Below, in pieces: positions 32,649 through 40,384 of a stretch of DNA of 54,236 nt. The notes beneath the pieces were generated by a model that was given only the letters and a program-made list of their open reading frames with translations, was not told the origin of the DNA and did not search any database. The DNA lies in NCBI GenBank assembly GCA_017518255.1, contig JAFWVK010000107.1, positions 1-54,236 of the forward strand, given 5' to 3'. This stretch comes from Oscillospiraceae bacterium. GTDB lineage: Bacteria; Bacillota; Clostridia; Oscillospirales; Ruminococcaceae. A program made the translations under genes and the position numbers. Within the stretch, counting starts at the first letter, position 1, and each line of letters starts with the position of its first letter.

Positions 32649-34631
32649 ATGGCGAAAAAACAGCAGGAATACGGAAACGAAAGCATTACCATGCTGAAAG
32701 GACCTGACAAGGTCCGGAAGCGCCCTGCCGTCATCTTCGGTTCTGACGGACCCGACGGCTGCGCACATTCCGTTTTCGAGGTGATTACCAATTCCATCGA
32801 CGAAGCCCGCGCCGGATTCGGTACGAAAATCATCATTACGCGGTATCTCGACCGCTCGATTGAAGTCGAGGACTTCGGCAGAGGGTGTCCGGTTGACTGG
32901 AACCCCGGCGAAGAGCGCTATAACTGGGAACTGGTTTACTGCGAGCTGTATGCCGGCGGAAAATATGACGCCAATGACGACACCTATGCCTATTCGCTCG
33001 GTCTGAACGGTCTGGGTCTCTGCGCAACCCAGTTTGCCTCCGAGTATATGGATGTCACGGTCATCCGCGACGGTCAGCAGTATTCCCTGCATTTTGAAAA
33101 GGGCGAGAATATCGGCGGACTGAAAAAGGAGCCCGCTGCCCGGAAGCAGACCGGTACCAGAACCCGCTGGAAGCCGGACCTTGAGGTTTTTACCGACATC
33201 GCCGTTCCGGACGAATGGTTCCGCGATGTCTTAAAGCGGCAGGCTGTCGTCAATCCGAATGTCCTCTTTGTCTACCGCAGCGAGGTCACGCCGGGAAAAT
33301 TTGAGACAACAGAATTCCGCTATGAGAACGGCATCACGGATTATGTCACCGAAATCATCGGGGAAAAGTCGCTGACACCGGTGCAGTTCTGGCAGTGCGA
33401 CCGCAAGGGACGCGACCGCGCCGACCGCGATGAATACAAGGTCAAGCTCTCTGTCGCGTTTGCATTCTCCAATACGGTGCAGCGGCTGGAATATTATCAC
33501 AACTCCAGTTATCTGGAGCACGGCGGCTCTCCGGATAATGCCGTAAAGCGTGCGTTTCTGGCACAGATTGATGCCTTCCTGAAAAACAACAACCGCTATC
33601 AGAAGAACGAAAGCAAAATCTCCTTCACCGATATTCAGGACTGCCTTGTGCTGGTTTCCTCCTCGTTCTCGACGGTCGCATCCTATGAGAACCAGACCAA
33701 AAAGGCGATTACGAACCAGTTTATCTATGAGGCGATGACCGAATTTCTCAAACATCAGCTTGAGGTTTATTTCACCGAGAATCCGGACGATGCCGCGAGA
33801 ATCGCCGATCAGGTGCTGATTAACAAGCGCAGCCGTGAAAATGCGGAGCGCACCCGCCTGACGATCAAGAAAAAGCTTTCGGGAAATCTCGATCTTTCCA
33901 ACATGGTTCCGAAATTTGTGGACTGCCGCTCGAAAGATACCGACCGCAGAGAGGTCTATATCGTGGAGGGCGATTCCGCTCTCGGTTCCGTCAAGATGGC
34001 ACGCGATGCGGAATTTCAGGCGGTCATTCCGGTGCGCGGAAAAATCCTCAACTGTCTGAAAGCGGATTATGCCCGTATTTTCAAATCGGAGATTATTACC
34101 GATCTGATTAAGGTTCTGGGCTGCGGCGTCGAAGTGACGACGAAGGCAAACAAAGAGCTTGCAACCTTCAATCTTGCGAATCTGCGCTGGAATAAAATTG
34201 TCATCTGTACGGATGCCGATGAGGACGGCTTCCATATCCGCACACTGATTCTGACGATGATCTACCGCCTTGCACCGACGCTGATCCGCGAGGGCTATGT
34301 CTATATCGCGGAATCACCGCTTTTTGAAATCACAACCAGAGACCGCACCTATTTTGCCTATGACGAAAAGGAGCGCGTCAAAATTCTCGAAATGATAAAA
34401 GGGCAGAAGTACACGATTCAGCGCTCGAAGGGTCTTGGCGAAAACGAAGCGGATATGATGGCACTGACAACAATGAATCCCGAAACCCGCCGCATCATCC
34501 GGATTACACCGGAGGATGCAGAGGCAACCTTTGTAATGTTTGACATGCTGCTGGGTGACAACCTCGCGGCACGCAAGGATTACATTGCGGAGCACGGCGG
34601 CGATTATCTCGATCTTGCCGATATCTCATAA
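32649..34631 (+). CDS. Type IIA topoisomerase subunit B (ParE/GyrB family)
   Basis: ATPase and TOPRIM subunit of a type IIA topoisomerase, 660 aa. GHKL motifs: SVFEVITNSIDEA (E44, N48), EDFGRGCPV and the lid SLGLNGLGLCATQFAS. TOPRIM: VEGDSALGSVK (E440) and TDADEDGFHIRTL (D522, D524, D526); catalytic acids are all present. It lacks the insert of Gram-negative GyrB. The sequence is clearly divergent from housekeeping gyrase (NGLG for HGVG, PVRGKILN for PLRGK), so this is probably a second topoisomerase, topo IV-like. AGAAAGGA precedes the ATG. It forms an operon with the PH-like gene and the A subunit. Confidence 0.88.
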   Translation: MAKKQQEYGNESITMLKGPDKVRKRPAVIFGSDGPDGCAHSVFEVITNSIDEARAGFGTKIIITRYLDRSIEVEDFGRGCPVDWNPGEERYNWELVYCELYAGGKYDANDDTYAYSLGLNGLGLCATQFASEYMDVTVIRDGQQYSLHFEKGENIGGLKKEPAARKQTGTRTRWKPDLEVFTDIAVPDEWFRDVLKRQAVVNPNVLFVYRSEVTPGKFETTEFRYENGITDYVTEIIGEKSLTPVQFWQCDRKGRDRADRDEYKVKLSVAFAFSNTVQRLEYYHNSSYLEHGGSPDNAVKRAFLAQIDAFLKNNNRYQKNESKISFTDIQDCLVLVSSSFSTVASYENQTKKAITNQFIYEAMTEFLKHQLEVYFTENPDDAARIADQVLINKRSRENAERTRLTIKKKLSGNLDLSNMVPKFVDCRSKDTDRREVYIVEGDSALGSVKMARDAEFQAVIPVRGKILNCLKADYARIFKSEIITDLIKVLGCGVEVTTKANKELATFNLANLRWNKIVICTDADEDGFHIRTLILTMIYRLAPTLIREGYVYIAESPLFEITTRDRTYFAYDEKERVKILEMIKGQKYTIQRSKGLGENEADMMALTTMNPETRRIIRITPEDAEATFVMFDMLLGDNLAARKDYIAEHGGDYLDLADIS

Positions 34632-34656
34632 ATACAGCAATGGGAGGAAACCAGAA

Positions 34657-35067
34657 ATGGGAATGCTGAGTCTGAAATACAACAGCGCAGAAATGGCGCA
34701 GATTCTGAGCAGAATGCTCCAGCCGGGCGAAAATATGATCTCGGCGGTCTACTGCTCGTTTCACCGCGGCGCATTTGAAATGGGTTCCAGTGTCATGGCA
34801 GGCTATATCAGTGTCACCGACCAGCACCGCCTGATCGGTGTGAAATACGGGCTGATCGGAGAGGAGCCGTTTTCCGTCTGGCTTCAGGGCGTTAAAAAGC
34901 TCATCATCAAAAATTCGTTTTTCGGCTCTAAAATGATTACGCTGAAAACGGACAATCTCAGCCTGCGGTTTCAGATTACGCCGAAAGCAGACCGGAAGCG
35001 TTTTCCCGATCAGGCGGAATGTCTGGAACAGATGCTCCCCGTTCTTCAGATGTATCAGACCGCCTGA
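34657..35067 (+). CDS. Small PH-like protein between topoisomerase subunits
   Basis: 136-aa protein, no signal peptide or membrane segment. The pattern of strands (ISAVYCSFHRGAF, AGYISVTDQHRLIGVKYGL, FSVWLQGVKKLIIKNSFFG, KMITLKTDNLSLRFQI) ending in one helix (DQAECLEQMLPVLQ) looks like a bacterial PH (YokE/bPH) domain; this is by eye only. The ATG at 34657 follows GGGAGG. The gene begins 25 bp after the B subunit and ends 30 bp before the A subunit, so the three are almost surely co-transcribed. A gene in this position is unusual. Confidence 0.7.
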   Translation: MGMLSLKYNSAEMAQILSRMLQPGENMISAVYCSFHRGAFEMGSSVMAGYISVTDQHRLIGVKYGLIGEEPFSVWLQGVKKLIIKNSFFGSKMITLKTDNLSLRFQITPKADRKRFPDQAECLEQMLPVLQMYQTA

Positions 35068-35097
35068 GCGCATATATAACCGGAAAGGACTGTCACA

Positions 35098-37335
35098 ATG
35101 GCACGAAAGAAGAAGGACGGGCAGCCGAAATCTGCAAATCCGTCCAATGCATATATCGAAGGCGCGGGACTGACCGTTGAGGAGCGGATTACCGAAACGC
35201 TCCGAAAGAACTTCATGCCCTACGCCATGAGCGCGATTGTATCGCGCGCACTGCCGGAAATCGACGGCTTTAAGCCCTCACACAGAAAGCTGCTCTATAC
35301 GATGTATAAAATGGGACTGCTCTCCGGCGCAAGAACCAAATCGGCAAATGTCGTCGGACAGACCATGCGCCTGAATCCGCACGGCGATGCCGCAATTTAT
35401 GAGACAATGGTCCGCCTTGCCCGCGGAAACGAATCTCTGCTGCATCCGTATGTGGACAGCAAGGGAAATTTCGGCAAGGTCTATTCCCGCGATATGGCAT
35501 ATGCCGCGCCGCGTTACACCGAGGTGAAGCTGGAGCCGATTGCTGCGGAGCTCTTTGCGGACATCGACCGGGAAACCGTTGATTTTGTCCCGAATTACGA
35601 CAATACGACACAGGAGCCGACTTTGCTTCCGGCAACCTATCCGTCGGTTCTGGTCAATGCGAATGTCGGCATCGCCGTTTCCATGGCGAGCAATGTCTGC
35701 CCGTTCAATCTGGCTGAGGTCTGCGAAACAACCGCTGCACTGATTAAGAATCCGGAGCATGACCTGCTCTCGACGCTCAAGGGTCCTGACTTCCCGACCG
35801 GCGCGTTCATGCTCTATGACGCAGAGGAACTGCAAAAAATCTATGACACCGGCAGAGGCAGCATCCGTCTGCGCGCAAAATGGAATTACGACAAATCTGC
35901 CAACTGCATCGAGGTTACGCAGATTCCCTATTCCACGACCATCGAAGCAATCATGGAGAAAATTGTCGAGCTGGTCAAGGCGGGGAAAATCCGCGAGATT
36001 TCCTATCTCCGTGACGAAACCGACCTCAACGGTCTGAAAATCACGCTTGATCTGAAGCGCGGCACAGACCCCGACAAGCTCATGCAGAAGCTTTTCCGCA
36101 TGACGCCTTTGCAGGATACTGTTTCCTGCAATTTCAATATTCTGATAGCAGGTATGCCGAAGGTCATGGGTGTCCGCGAAATTCTGGAAGAATGGATTGC
36201 GTTCCGGACAGAGTGCATCCGCCGCAGAGTATATTTTGACCTGCATAAGAAAATGGACAAACTGCATCTGCTCGAAGGCCTTGAAAAGATTCTGCTGGAT
36301 ATCGACAAGGCAATCCGGATTGTCCGGGAAACCGAGGAGGAATCCGAGGTTGTCTCGAACCTCATGATCGGCTTCGGCATTGACAGTGCGCAGGCGGAGT
36401 ATGTTGCGGAAATCAAGCTTCGCCATCTGAACCGGGAGTATATTCTCAACCGCACGAACGAGACCGAACAGCTGCGGAAAGACATTGCGGAAATGGAGGA
36501 CATCTTAAAGGATGTGAAGAAAATCCGCAAAATCATGACCGAGGAGCTGAAAACGGTTGCGCAGAAATACGGTCAGCCCAGAAAGACACTCTTTTTCGAT
36601 CCGACCGATGAGCCCGAAAGCACTGCCGAGGACGATACACCGGATTATCCGGTTCACCTGTTCCTCTCTGCGGAAGGGTATTTCAAGAAAATCACGCCGC
36701 AGAGCCTGCGCATGAGCAGCGAGCAGAAGCTCAAGGAGGGCGACACGGTCATGCAGCAGAAGAATGCCTCCAACCGCACCGAGCTGCTGTTCTTTACCGA
36801 TCGTGCGCAGGTCTATAAGACGAGAGCAAGCTTCTTCGACGATACAAAGGCGAGTGTGCTGGGCGACTATGTGCCGGTCAAGCTCGGTTTCGATGAAGGT
36901 GAGCGCGTAAGGTTTATGATTGCGACGGAGGATTACAGCGGATTTGTGCTGTTCTGCTTTGAGAACGGCAAAATCGCCAAGGTTCCGCTCAGCGCCTATG
37001 CGACAAAGACAAACCGCAAAAAGCTCGCAAATGCATATTCTGAAAAGAGTCCGGTTGTGCAGATTCTGTATCTGGAGGAGGACTGCAATATTTTGCTGCG
37101 CTCAACCAATAACCGTGCGCTCGTGTTTCATTCCGCCATGCTGCTGCCGAAGTCCACAAGAGATTCGATCGGCGTGCAGGTCATGACGCTGAAAGCGAAG
37201 AACGCTGCGGTTGAGGAGGCTGCCGTTTTGACGGAGGGGCAGCCGGAAGCCCTGCAAAAATATGTTGTGAAAAATATTCCCGCTGCCGGCGGTATGGCAA
37301 AGGATCTTGAAATCGCCGGACAAATGACCCTTTAA
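35098..37335 (+). CDS. Type IIA topoisomerase subunit A (ParC/GyrA family)
   Basis: DNA breakage-reunion subunit, 745 aa. The active-site tyrosine is Y140 in YAAPRYTEVKLE; the winged-helix segment is FKPSHRKLLYTMYKMG. The region matching the quinolone-determining site reads RLNPHGDAAIYET: the position equivalent to E. coli GyrA Ser83 is Ala98 and Asp87 is Glu102. The C-terminal pinwheel is short and the GyrA box (QRRGGKG) is absent, which favours a decatenating topo IV-like enzyme over a gyrase. AAAGGA precedes the ATG. Divergent from ordinary ParC, so the true role may be specialised. Confidence 0.88.
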   Translation: MARKKKDGQPKSANPSNAYIEGAGLTVEERITETLRKNFMPYAMSAIVSRALPEIDGFKPSHRKLLYTMYKMGLLSGARTKSANVVGQTMRLNPHGDAAIYETMVRLARGNESLLHPYVDSKGNFGKVYSRDMAYAAPRYTEVKLEPIAAELFADIDRETVDFVPNYDNTTQEPTLLPATYPSVLVNANVGIAVSMASNVCPFNLAEVCETTAALIKNPEHDLLSTLKGPDFPTGAFMLYDAEELQKIYDTGRGSIRLRAKWNYDKSANCIEVTQIPYSTTIEAIMEKIVELVKAGKIREISYLRDETDLNGLKITLDLKRGTDPDKLMQKLFRMTPLQDTVSCNFNILIAGMPKVMGVREILEEWIAFRTECIRRRVYFDLHKKMDKLHLLEGLEKILLDIDKAIRIVRETEEESEVVSNLMIGFGIDSAQAEYVAEIKLRHLNREYILNRTNETEQLRKDIAEMEDILKDVKKIRKIMTEELKTVAQKYGQPRKTLFFDPTDEPESTAEDDTPDYPVHLFLSAEGYFKKITPQSLRMSSEQKLKEGDTVMQQKNASNRTELLFFTDRAQVYKTRASFFDDTKASVLGDYVPVKLGFDEGERVRFMIATEDYSGFVLFCFENGKIAKVPLSAYATKTNRKKLANAYSEKSPVVQILYLEEDCNILLRSTNNRALVFHSAMLLPKSTRDSIGVQVMTLKAKNAAVEEAAVLTEGQPEALQKYVVKNIPAAGGMAKDLEIAGQMTL

Positions 37336-37342
37336 CGGCGCT

Positions 37343-37441
37343 GTCGGCAGTGCCGACAGCCATTTCCGCTTCCCGGTCGGCAGTACCGACAGCCATTTCC
37401 GCTTCCCGGTCGGCAGTGCCGACAGCCATTTCCGCTTCCCG
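37343..37441 (+). repeat. Tandem array of three 33-bp units
   Basis: Units start at 37343, 37376 and 37409. Each holds the palindrome GTCGGCAGTGCCGAC followed by AGCCATTTCCGCTTCCCG; unit 2 differs by one base (A for G). Read on the - strand each unit equals the 3' module of a family B repeat (CGGGAAGCGG plus hairpin), so the array is an amplified end of that element. Confidence 0.9.
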
Positions 37442-37516
37442 TTCTCTGTTGGGACAGGAAAAGCACAGCCACAGGAATTCTAAATATAATGCGGGGAATG
37501 TAATCCGACTGTTTAC

Positions 37517-37614
37517 AATAGAATCTGCACTGTTCAGACTTGCGGAACTGTCAATCGTCCTGTTCCAAATCAGATCGGGAAGCGGTTTCGCCAGCGCGGG
37601 CTCCGCGCCGGGGA
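37517..37614 (+). repeat. Family B dispersed repeat, copy B2
   Basis: AATAGAATCTGC, then a TCTG/CAGA hairpin, CTGTTCCAAATCAGA, TCGGGAAGCGG, and the 3' hairpin GCGCGGGCTCCGCGCC. The element ends one base before the TTGACA box of the next promoter. Confidence 0.85.
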
Positions 37615-37615
37615 C

Positions 37616-37644
37616 TTGACAATTCGCGCAAATTATGATAAACT
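37616..37644 (+). promoter_or_regulatory. Promoter of the riboswitch-oadB transcript
   Basis: TTGACA, 17-bp spacer, TAAACT; transcription would begin just before the aptamer. Confidence 0.65.
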
Positions 37645-37653
37645 GAAAAAGAT

Positions 37654-37759
37654 AAAAGGGAGTAGCCGGCAACTGTCTGTTCAGTCAGTTGTCTTTCGGA
37701 GCGCCATACCCGACTGACATTATGCGCAGTCCGCCCGAAAATCAAACGGCAAGACTTTT
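37654..37759 (+). promoter_or_regulatory. yybP-ykoY (manganese) riboswitch aptamer
   Basis: The leader carries the hallmarks of this aptamer class in the right order: AAAAGGGAGUAGC at the 5' end, a stem (GCAACUG with CAGUUGU), the arm containing CUGACAUUAUGCG, and the 3' segment GGCAAGACUUUU, whose CUUUU closes P1 with the initial AAAAG. In known examples Mn2+ binding docks the two arms and stabilises P1. Here the P1 3' strand is also the 5' arm of the terminator that follows, so Mn2+ should switch the gene on. Pairing was traced by eye. Confidence 0.85.
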
Positions 37760-37801
37760 ATCGCAGCCGGACAGGTCTCCGCTGCGGTAAAAGTCTTTTT
37801 T
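37751..37801 (+). terminator. Riboswitch-controlled intrinsic terminator
   Basis: A 17-bp stem (AAGACTTTTATCGCAGC with GCTGCGGTAAAAGTCTT, one G-T pair) followed by TTTTTT. It overlaps the aptamer P1 strand by nine bases, giving mutually exclusive structures. Confidence 0.9.
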
Positions 37802-37828
37802 CTTACTCCGGAAAGGCAGAATCAGCTT

Positions 37829-38956
37829 ATGGATGTACTGTATCAAAATCTTCTGAATCTTGACTGGAAAATGATTGTCATGTGGGCAATCGGCGGCATT
37901 CTGATCTGGCTTGCCGTCAAAAAAGACATGGAACCGACACTGCTCCTGCCGATGGGCTTCGGTGCCATTCTGGTCAACCTCCCGCTTTCAGGTGCAGTCT
38001 CGCACTATCTGGAGGACGGTTCCCTGAACGGAGAGGAAGGTCCGCTCTCCATTCTGTATCATGCCGGCATTGCAAACGAGCTGTTCCCGCTGATTCTGTT
38101 TATCGGCATCGGCGCAATGATCGACTTCGGACCGCTGCTCTCCAATCCGGTGCTGATGCTCTTCGGCGCAGCGGCTCAGTTCGGCATCTTCTTCACGCTC
38201 TGTACCGCGTCCGTGTTCTTCGGTCTGAAGGATGCGGCATCCATTGCGATTATCGGCGCGGCGGACGGTCCGACCTCCATTGTCGTCGGACAGAAACTGC
38301 AATCGGGCTATATCGGCGCAATTATGGTCGCGGCATATTCGTATATGGCGCTGGTTCCGATTATTCAGCCGCCGATTATTAAGCTGCTGACAACGAAAAA
38401 AGAGCGCATGATCCGCATGGAGTACACGCAGAAGCCTGTCTCCAAAACCACGCGCATTCTGTTCCCGATCTGCATTACCGTGATCGCCGGACTGATTGCA
38501 CCGGCATCCGTTGCACTGGTCGGCTTCCTGATGTTCGGCAACCTGATCCGCGAATGCGGTGTCATGGACAGCATCTCCGAGACCGCACAGAAGGTTCTGG
38601 CAAATCTTGTCACAATTTTCCTCGGCATCACGATCGCCTCGCAGATGCAGGCGGACAAGTTTTTGCAGGTCAATACCCTGCTGATTCTCGGTCTCGGTCT
38701 GGTCGCCTTTATCTTTGATACGGCGGGCGGCGTAATCTTTGCCAAGATTCTCAACCTCTTCCTGAAAAAGAAAATCAATCCGATGATCGGAGCGGCGGGT
38801 ATTTCGGCGTTCCCGATGTCCGGCAGAGTCGTGCATAAAATGGCACTGAAAGAAGACCCGACCAATTTCATTCTGATGCAGGCAACCGGCGTAAATGTCT
38901 CCGGTCAGATTGCATCGGTCATCGCCGGCGGTCTGATTCTGAACTTTTTCCTGTAA
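37829..38956 (+). CDS. Sodium ion-translocating decarboxylase beta subunit-like protein (OadB family)
   Basis: 375-aa polytopic membrane protein of the OadB/MmdB/GcdB family, which couples biotin decarboxylation to Na+ export. About ten hydrophobic segments are visible, with family signatures GIGAMIDFGPLLSNP, the membrane Asp motif IGAADGPTSIVVGQ, and the late GAAGISAFPMSGRVVHK. No alpha (carboxyltransferase) or biotin carrier gene is nearby. Expression is predicted to need Mn2+ through the leader riboswitch. Either it works with subunits encoded elsewhere, or it acts as a stand-alone cation exporter; the riboswitch makes the second option worth testing. GGAAAGG precedes the ATG. Confidence 0.88.
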   Translation: MDVLYQNLLNLDWKMIVMWAIGGILIWLAVKKDMEPTLLLPMGFGAILVNLPLSGAVSHYLEDGSLNGEEGPLSILYHAGIANELFPLILFIGIGAMIDFGPLLSNPVLMLFGAAAQFGIFFTLCTASVFFGLKDAASIAIIGAADGPTSIVVGQKLQSGYIGAIMVAAYSYMALVPIIQPPIIKLLTTKKERMIRMEYTQKPVSKTTRILFPICITVIAGLIAPASVALVGFLMFGNLIRECGVMDSISETAQKVLANLVTIFLGITIASQMQADKFLQVNTLLILGLGLVAFIFDTAGGVIFAKILNLFLKKKINPMIGAAGISAFPMSGRVVHKMALKEDPTNFILMQATGVNVSGQIASVIAGGLILNFFL

Positions 38957-38978
38957 TCCCTGAAAGGAGAATTCTGTT

Positions 38979-39149
38979 ATGAATGTGATTGCAGAAGTCC
39001 AGCCGATGAATTTTGTAAAGAATCTGAAATATATGGGGCTCGGTATGCTCGGCATCTTTATTGTAATCGGCGTGATTATGCTGCTGACGATTATTCTCAA
39101 CGCCGTCACAAAGGAACGGAAGAAGCCGGAAGACACAGACAAGCAGTAA
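38979..39149 (+). CDS. OadG-like small membrane subunit (56 aa)
   Basis: Very short gene: residues 1-17 are polar, one transmembrane segment covers about 19-42 (MGLGMLGIFIVIGVIMLLTI), and the tail is charged (NAVTKERKKPEDTDKQ). This is the shape of OadG/gamma subunits that anchor sodium-pumping decarboxylases. GAAAGGAG precedes the ATG and it starts 22 bp after the OadB-like gene, which supports the assignment. The sequence is too short for a firm family call. Confidence 0.75.
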   Translation: MNVIAEVQPMNFVKNLKYMGLGMLGIFIVIGVIMLLTIILNAVTKERKKPEDTDKQ

Positions 39150-39160
39150 AGGGGGACGCA

Positions 39161-39982
39161 ATGTCTGAGAATGAAACACGCCAGAAGCTGACTGTACCGG
39201 AACAGCCCGAACAGCCGGAAGAGGGCTTTGTACCCTATGCGGCAGAAGCGGCATCAGAAGAACAAGACCGGAAAAAGCACAGAAGAAAAATTCTGATTCC
39301 GGTTCTGCTTCTAGTGCTGATTGCCGTGATTACGGGCATTCTGCTGCTTCTGACCCGGCTGAACCGCTATCATTCCGTCATGAAGAAGCTGGAATTCGAT
39401 TACCGGGAGGCGGAGATTCCCGGCAGCAGCGAAGGTGTTACACCGGGCGAGCATTCCATCCGGCTCGCCAAACAGCTGAAACAGCAGCCGGTTGAGGTCA
39501 AAGCAGTCTCCTACCGTATGGACGAAAACGGAAAGGTTGACAGCACCGTTTCAGAATATGAATATCTGAGCAGCATGGGTCTGACCGAGCTGAAAACGGT
39601 TTATTCCGCATCCTCCTCCATCCGCTCGAAAAAAAAGGATGTCCGGCTCAAAAGCGACGGCTACGAGAAACTGGTTGACGATGACTGGAAGCCTGCTGAG
39701 AACGAGTACATTCCGCCGCTTCGAGATTATTTCTTCGGGATTACCTCACATGATAATATTGCCATCGGCTGCTATGACAGCTATCCGACTTCTGTCGGAG
39801 ACCGCAGCTATTCCTGCGAGGTCTGGCTCATGGACGAGCATTTCGGTGATACGGTTCAGTATGACACCGTCTACCGCTATTATGACGGAGACCGCCTTGC
39901 AGGCGTCATCATTCTGCGGGACAGCGAAGAATGGAAGGAAGTCTTTGACATCCGTTCTTACAATATTTATTTTGGATTCTGA
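39161..39982 (+). CDS. Membrane-anchored extracytoplasmic protein, function unknown
   Basis: 273 aa. A Glu/Pro-rich cytosolic N-terminus of about 43 residues precedes a basic stop (RKKHRRK) and one transmembrane segment (ILIPVLLLVLIAVITGILLLL, split here: ILIPVLLLVL and IAVITGILLLL). The rest is an extracytoplasmic alpha/beta domain with many Tyr residues (SYRMDENGKVDSTVSEYEYL) and two Cys (IGCYDS and YSCEVW) that could pair. No family was recognised. It starts 11 bp after the OadG-like gene behind AAGGGGG and ends at a hairpin, so it is the third gene of the riboswitch operon. Confidence 0.7.
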   Translation: MSENETRQKLTVPEQPEQPEEGFVPYAAEAASEEQDRKKHRRKILIPVLLLVLIAVITGILLLLTRLNRYHSVMKKLEFDYREAEIPGSSEGVTPGEHSIRLAKQLKQQPVEVKAVSYRMDENGKVDSTVSEYEYLSSMGLTELKTVYSASSSIRSKKKDVRLKSDGYEKLVDDDWKPAENEYIPPLRDYFFGITSHDNIAIGCYDSYPTSVGDRSYSCEVWLMDEHFGDTVQYDTVYRYYDGDRLAGVIILRDSEEWKEVFDIRSYNIYFGF

Positions 39983-39985
39983 GAA

Positions 39986-40023
39986 AGACCTCCCCGGCAC
40001 CGGAAACGGAATCGGGGAGGTCT
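39986..40023 (+). terminator. Hairpin terminator, first copy of a 35-bp direct repeat
   Basis: AGACCTCCCCG pairs with CGGGGAGGTCT; an inner CCGGAAACGG hairpin adds stability. The 35 bp at 39988-40022 recur exactly at 40278-40312, on the other side of repeat A4. No T-run follows this copy. Confidence 0.7.
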
Positions 40024-40075
40024 CGGTCTGCTGAAAAAGTATTTTCTGTTTCAATCAATATCCGTAACAAAGGTA

Positions 40076-40274
40076 TGAAAGATTGATAATCGGGGGAGAG
40101 AAAACTCTTGTTTTCCCTCCCCCGATACCCCCTTCTTTTGCGCTTTTTTCATGTAAACAGGGCGTTTCGCCCGTTGCGACGGGCGACAAGGGACTCCGTC
40201 CCTTGACCCTGCGAGCTTTTGAAAAAGCTCGACCAAAACTTTTATGATGCGCTGAATGGCATCACCGGCAAGCT
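40076..40274 (+). repeat. Family A dispersed repeat, copy A4 (full length)
   Basis: Starts GAAAGATTGATAATCGGGGG; H1 GGGGGAGAGAAAAC with GTTTTCCCTCCCCC; H2 CGCCCG/CGGGCG; H3 AAGGGAC/GTCCCTT; H4 GAGCTTTTGAAAAAGCTC; then ACCAAAACTTTTATGATGCG and a diverged tail (CACCGGCAAGCT). It sits between two identical 35-bp hairpins. Confidence 0.85.
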
Positions 40275-40277
40275 AAA

Positions 40278-40312
40278 ACCTCCCCGGCACCGGAAACGGA
40301 ATCGGGGAGGTC
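40278..40312 (+). repeat. Second copy of the 35-bp hairpin
   Basis: Exact repeat of 39988-40022 (ACCTCCCCGG ... CGGGGAGGTC), followed by AGTTTATATGCTTTT. The two copies flank repeat A4 in direct orientation. Confidence 0.9.
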
Positions 40313-40384
40313 AGTTTATATGCTTTTATTGTGGAATGGGTTCGGGACAATCCGTCCCCCGCTTTGAATCCGCCGGAAGCATTT

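Larger units (their letters stand above)
37336..37615. other. Repeat-filled intergenic region after the topoisomerase operon
   Basis: Contains the 33-bp tandem array, about 75 bp with no recognisable feature, and family B copy B2. Reading frames across it exist only because 33 is divisible by three; no ribosome site precedes them. Confidence 0.7.

Noticed and set aside
37343..37441. Possible CRISPR array
   Set aside because: The 33-bp units are directly adjacent with no spacers, only three occur, and no cas gene is nearby; they match the end of family B.
37350..37619. Reading frame encoding repeated PTAISASRSAV
   Set aside because: Open only because the 33-bp unit is a multiple of three; no ribosome site, and it runs through non-coding repeats.
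37654..37801. Sodium riboswitch in front of the sodium-pump gene
   Set aside because: It would fit the gene product, but the 5' AAAAGGGAGUAGC and 3' GGCAAGACUUUU with shared P1/terminator strand match the yybP-ykoY manganese class.
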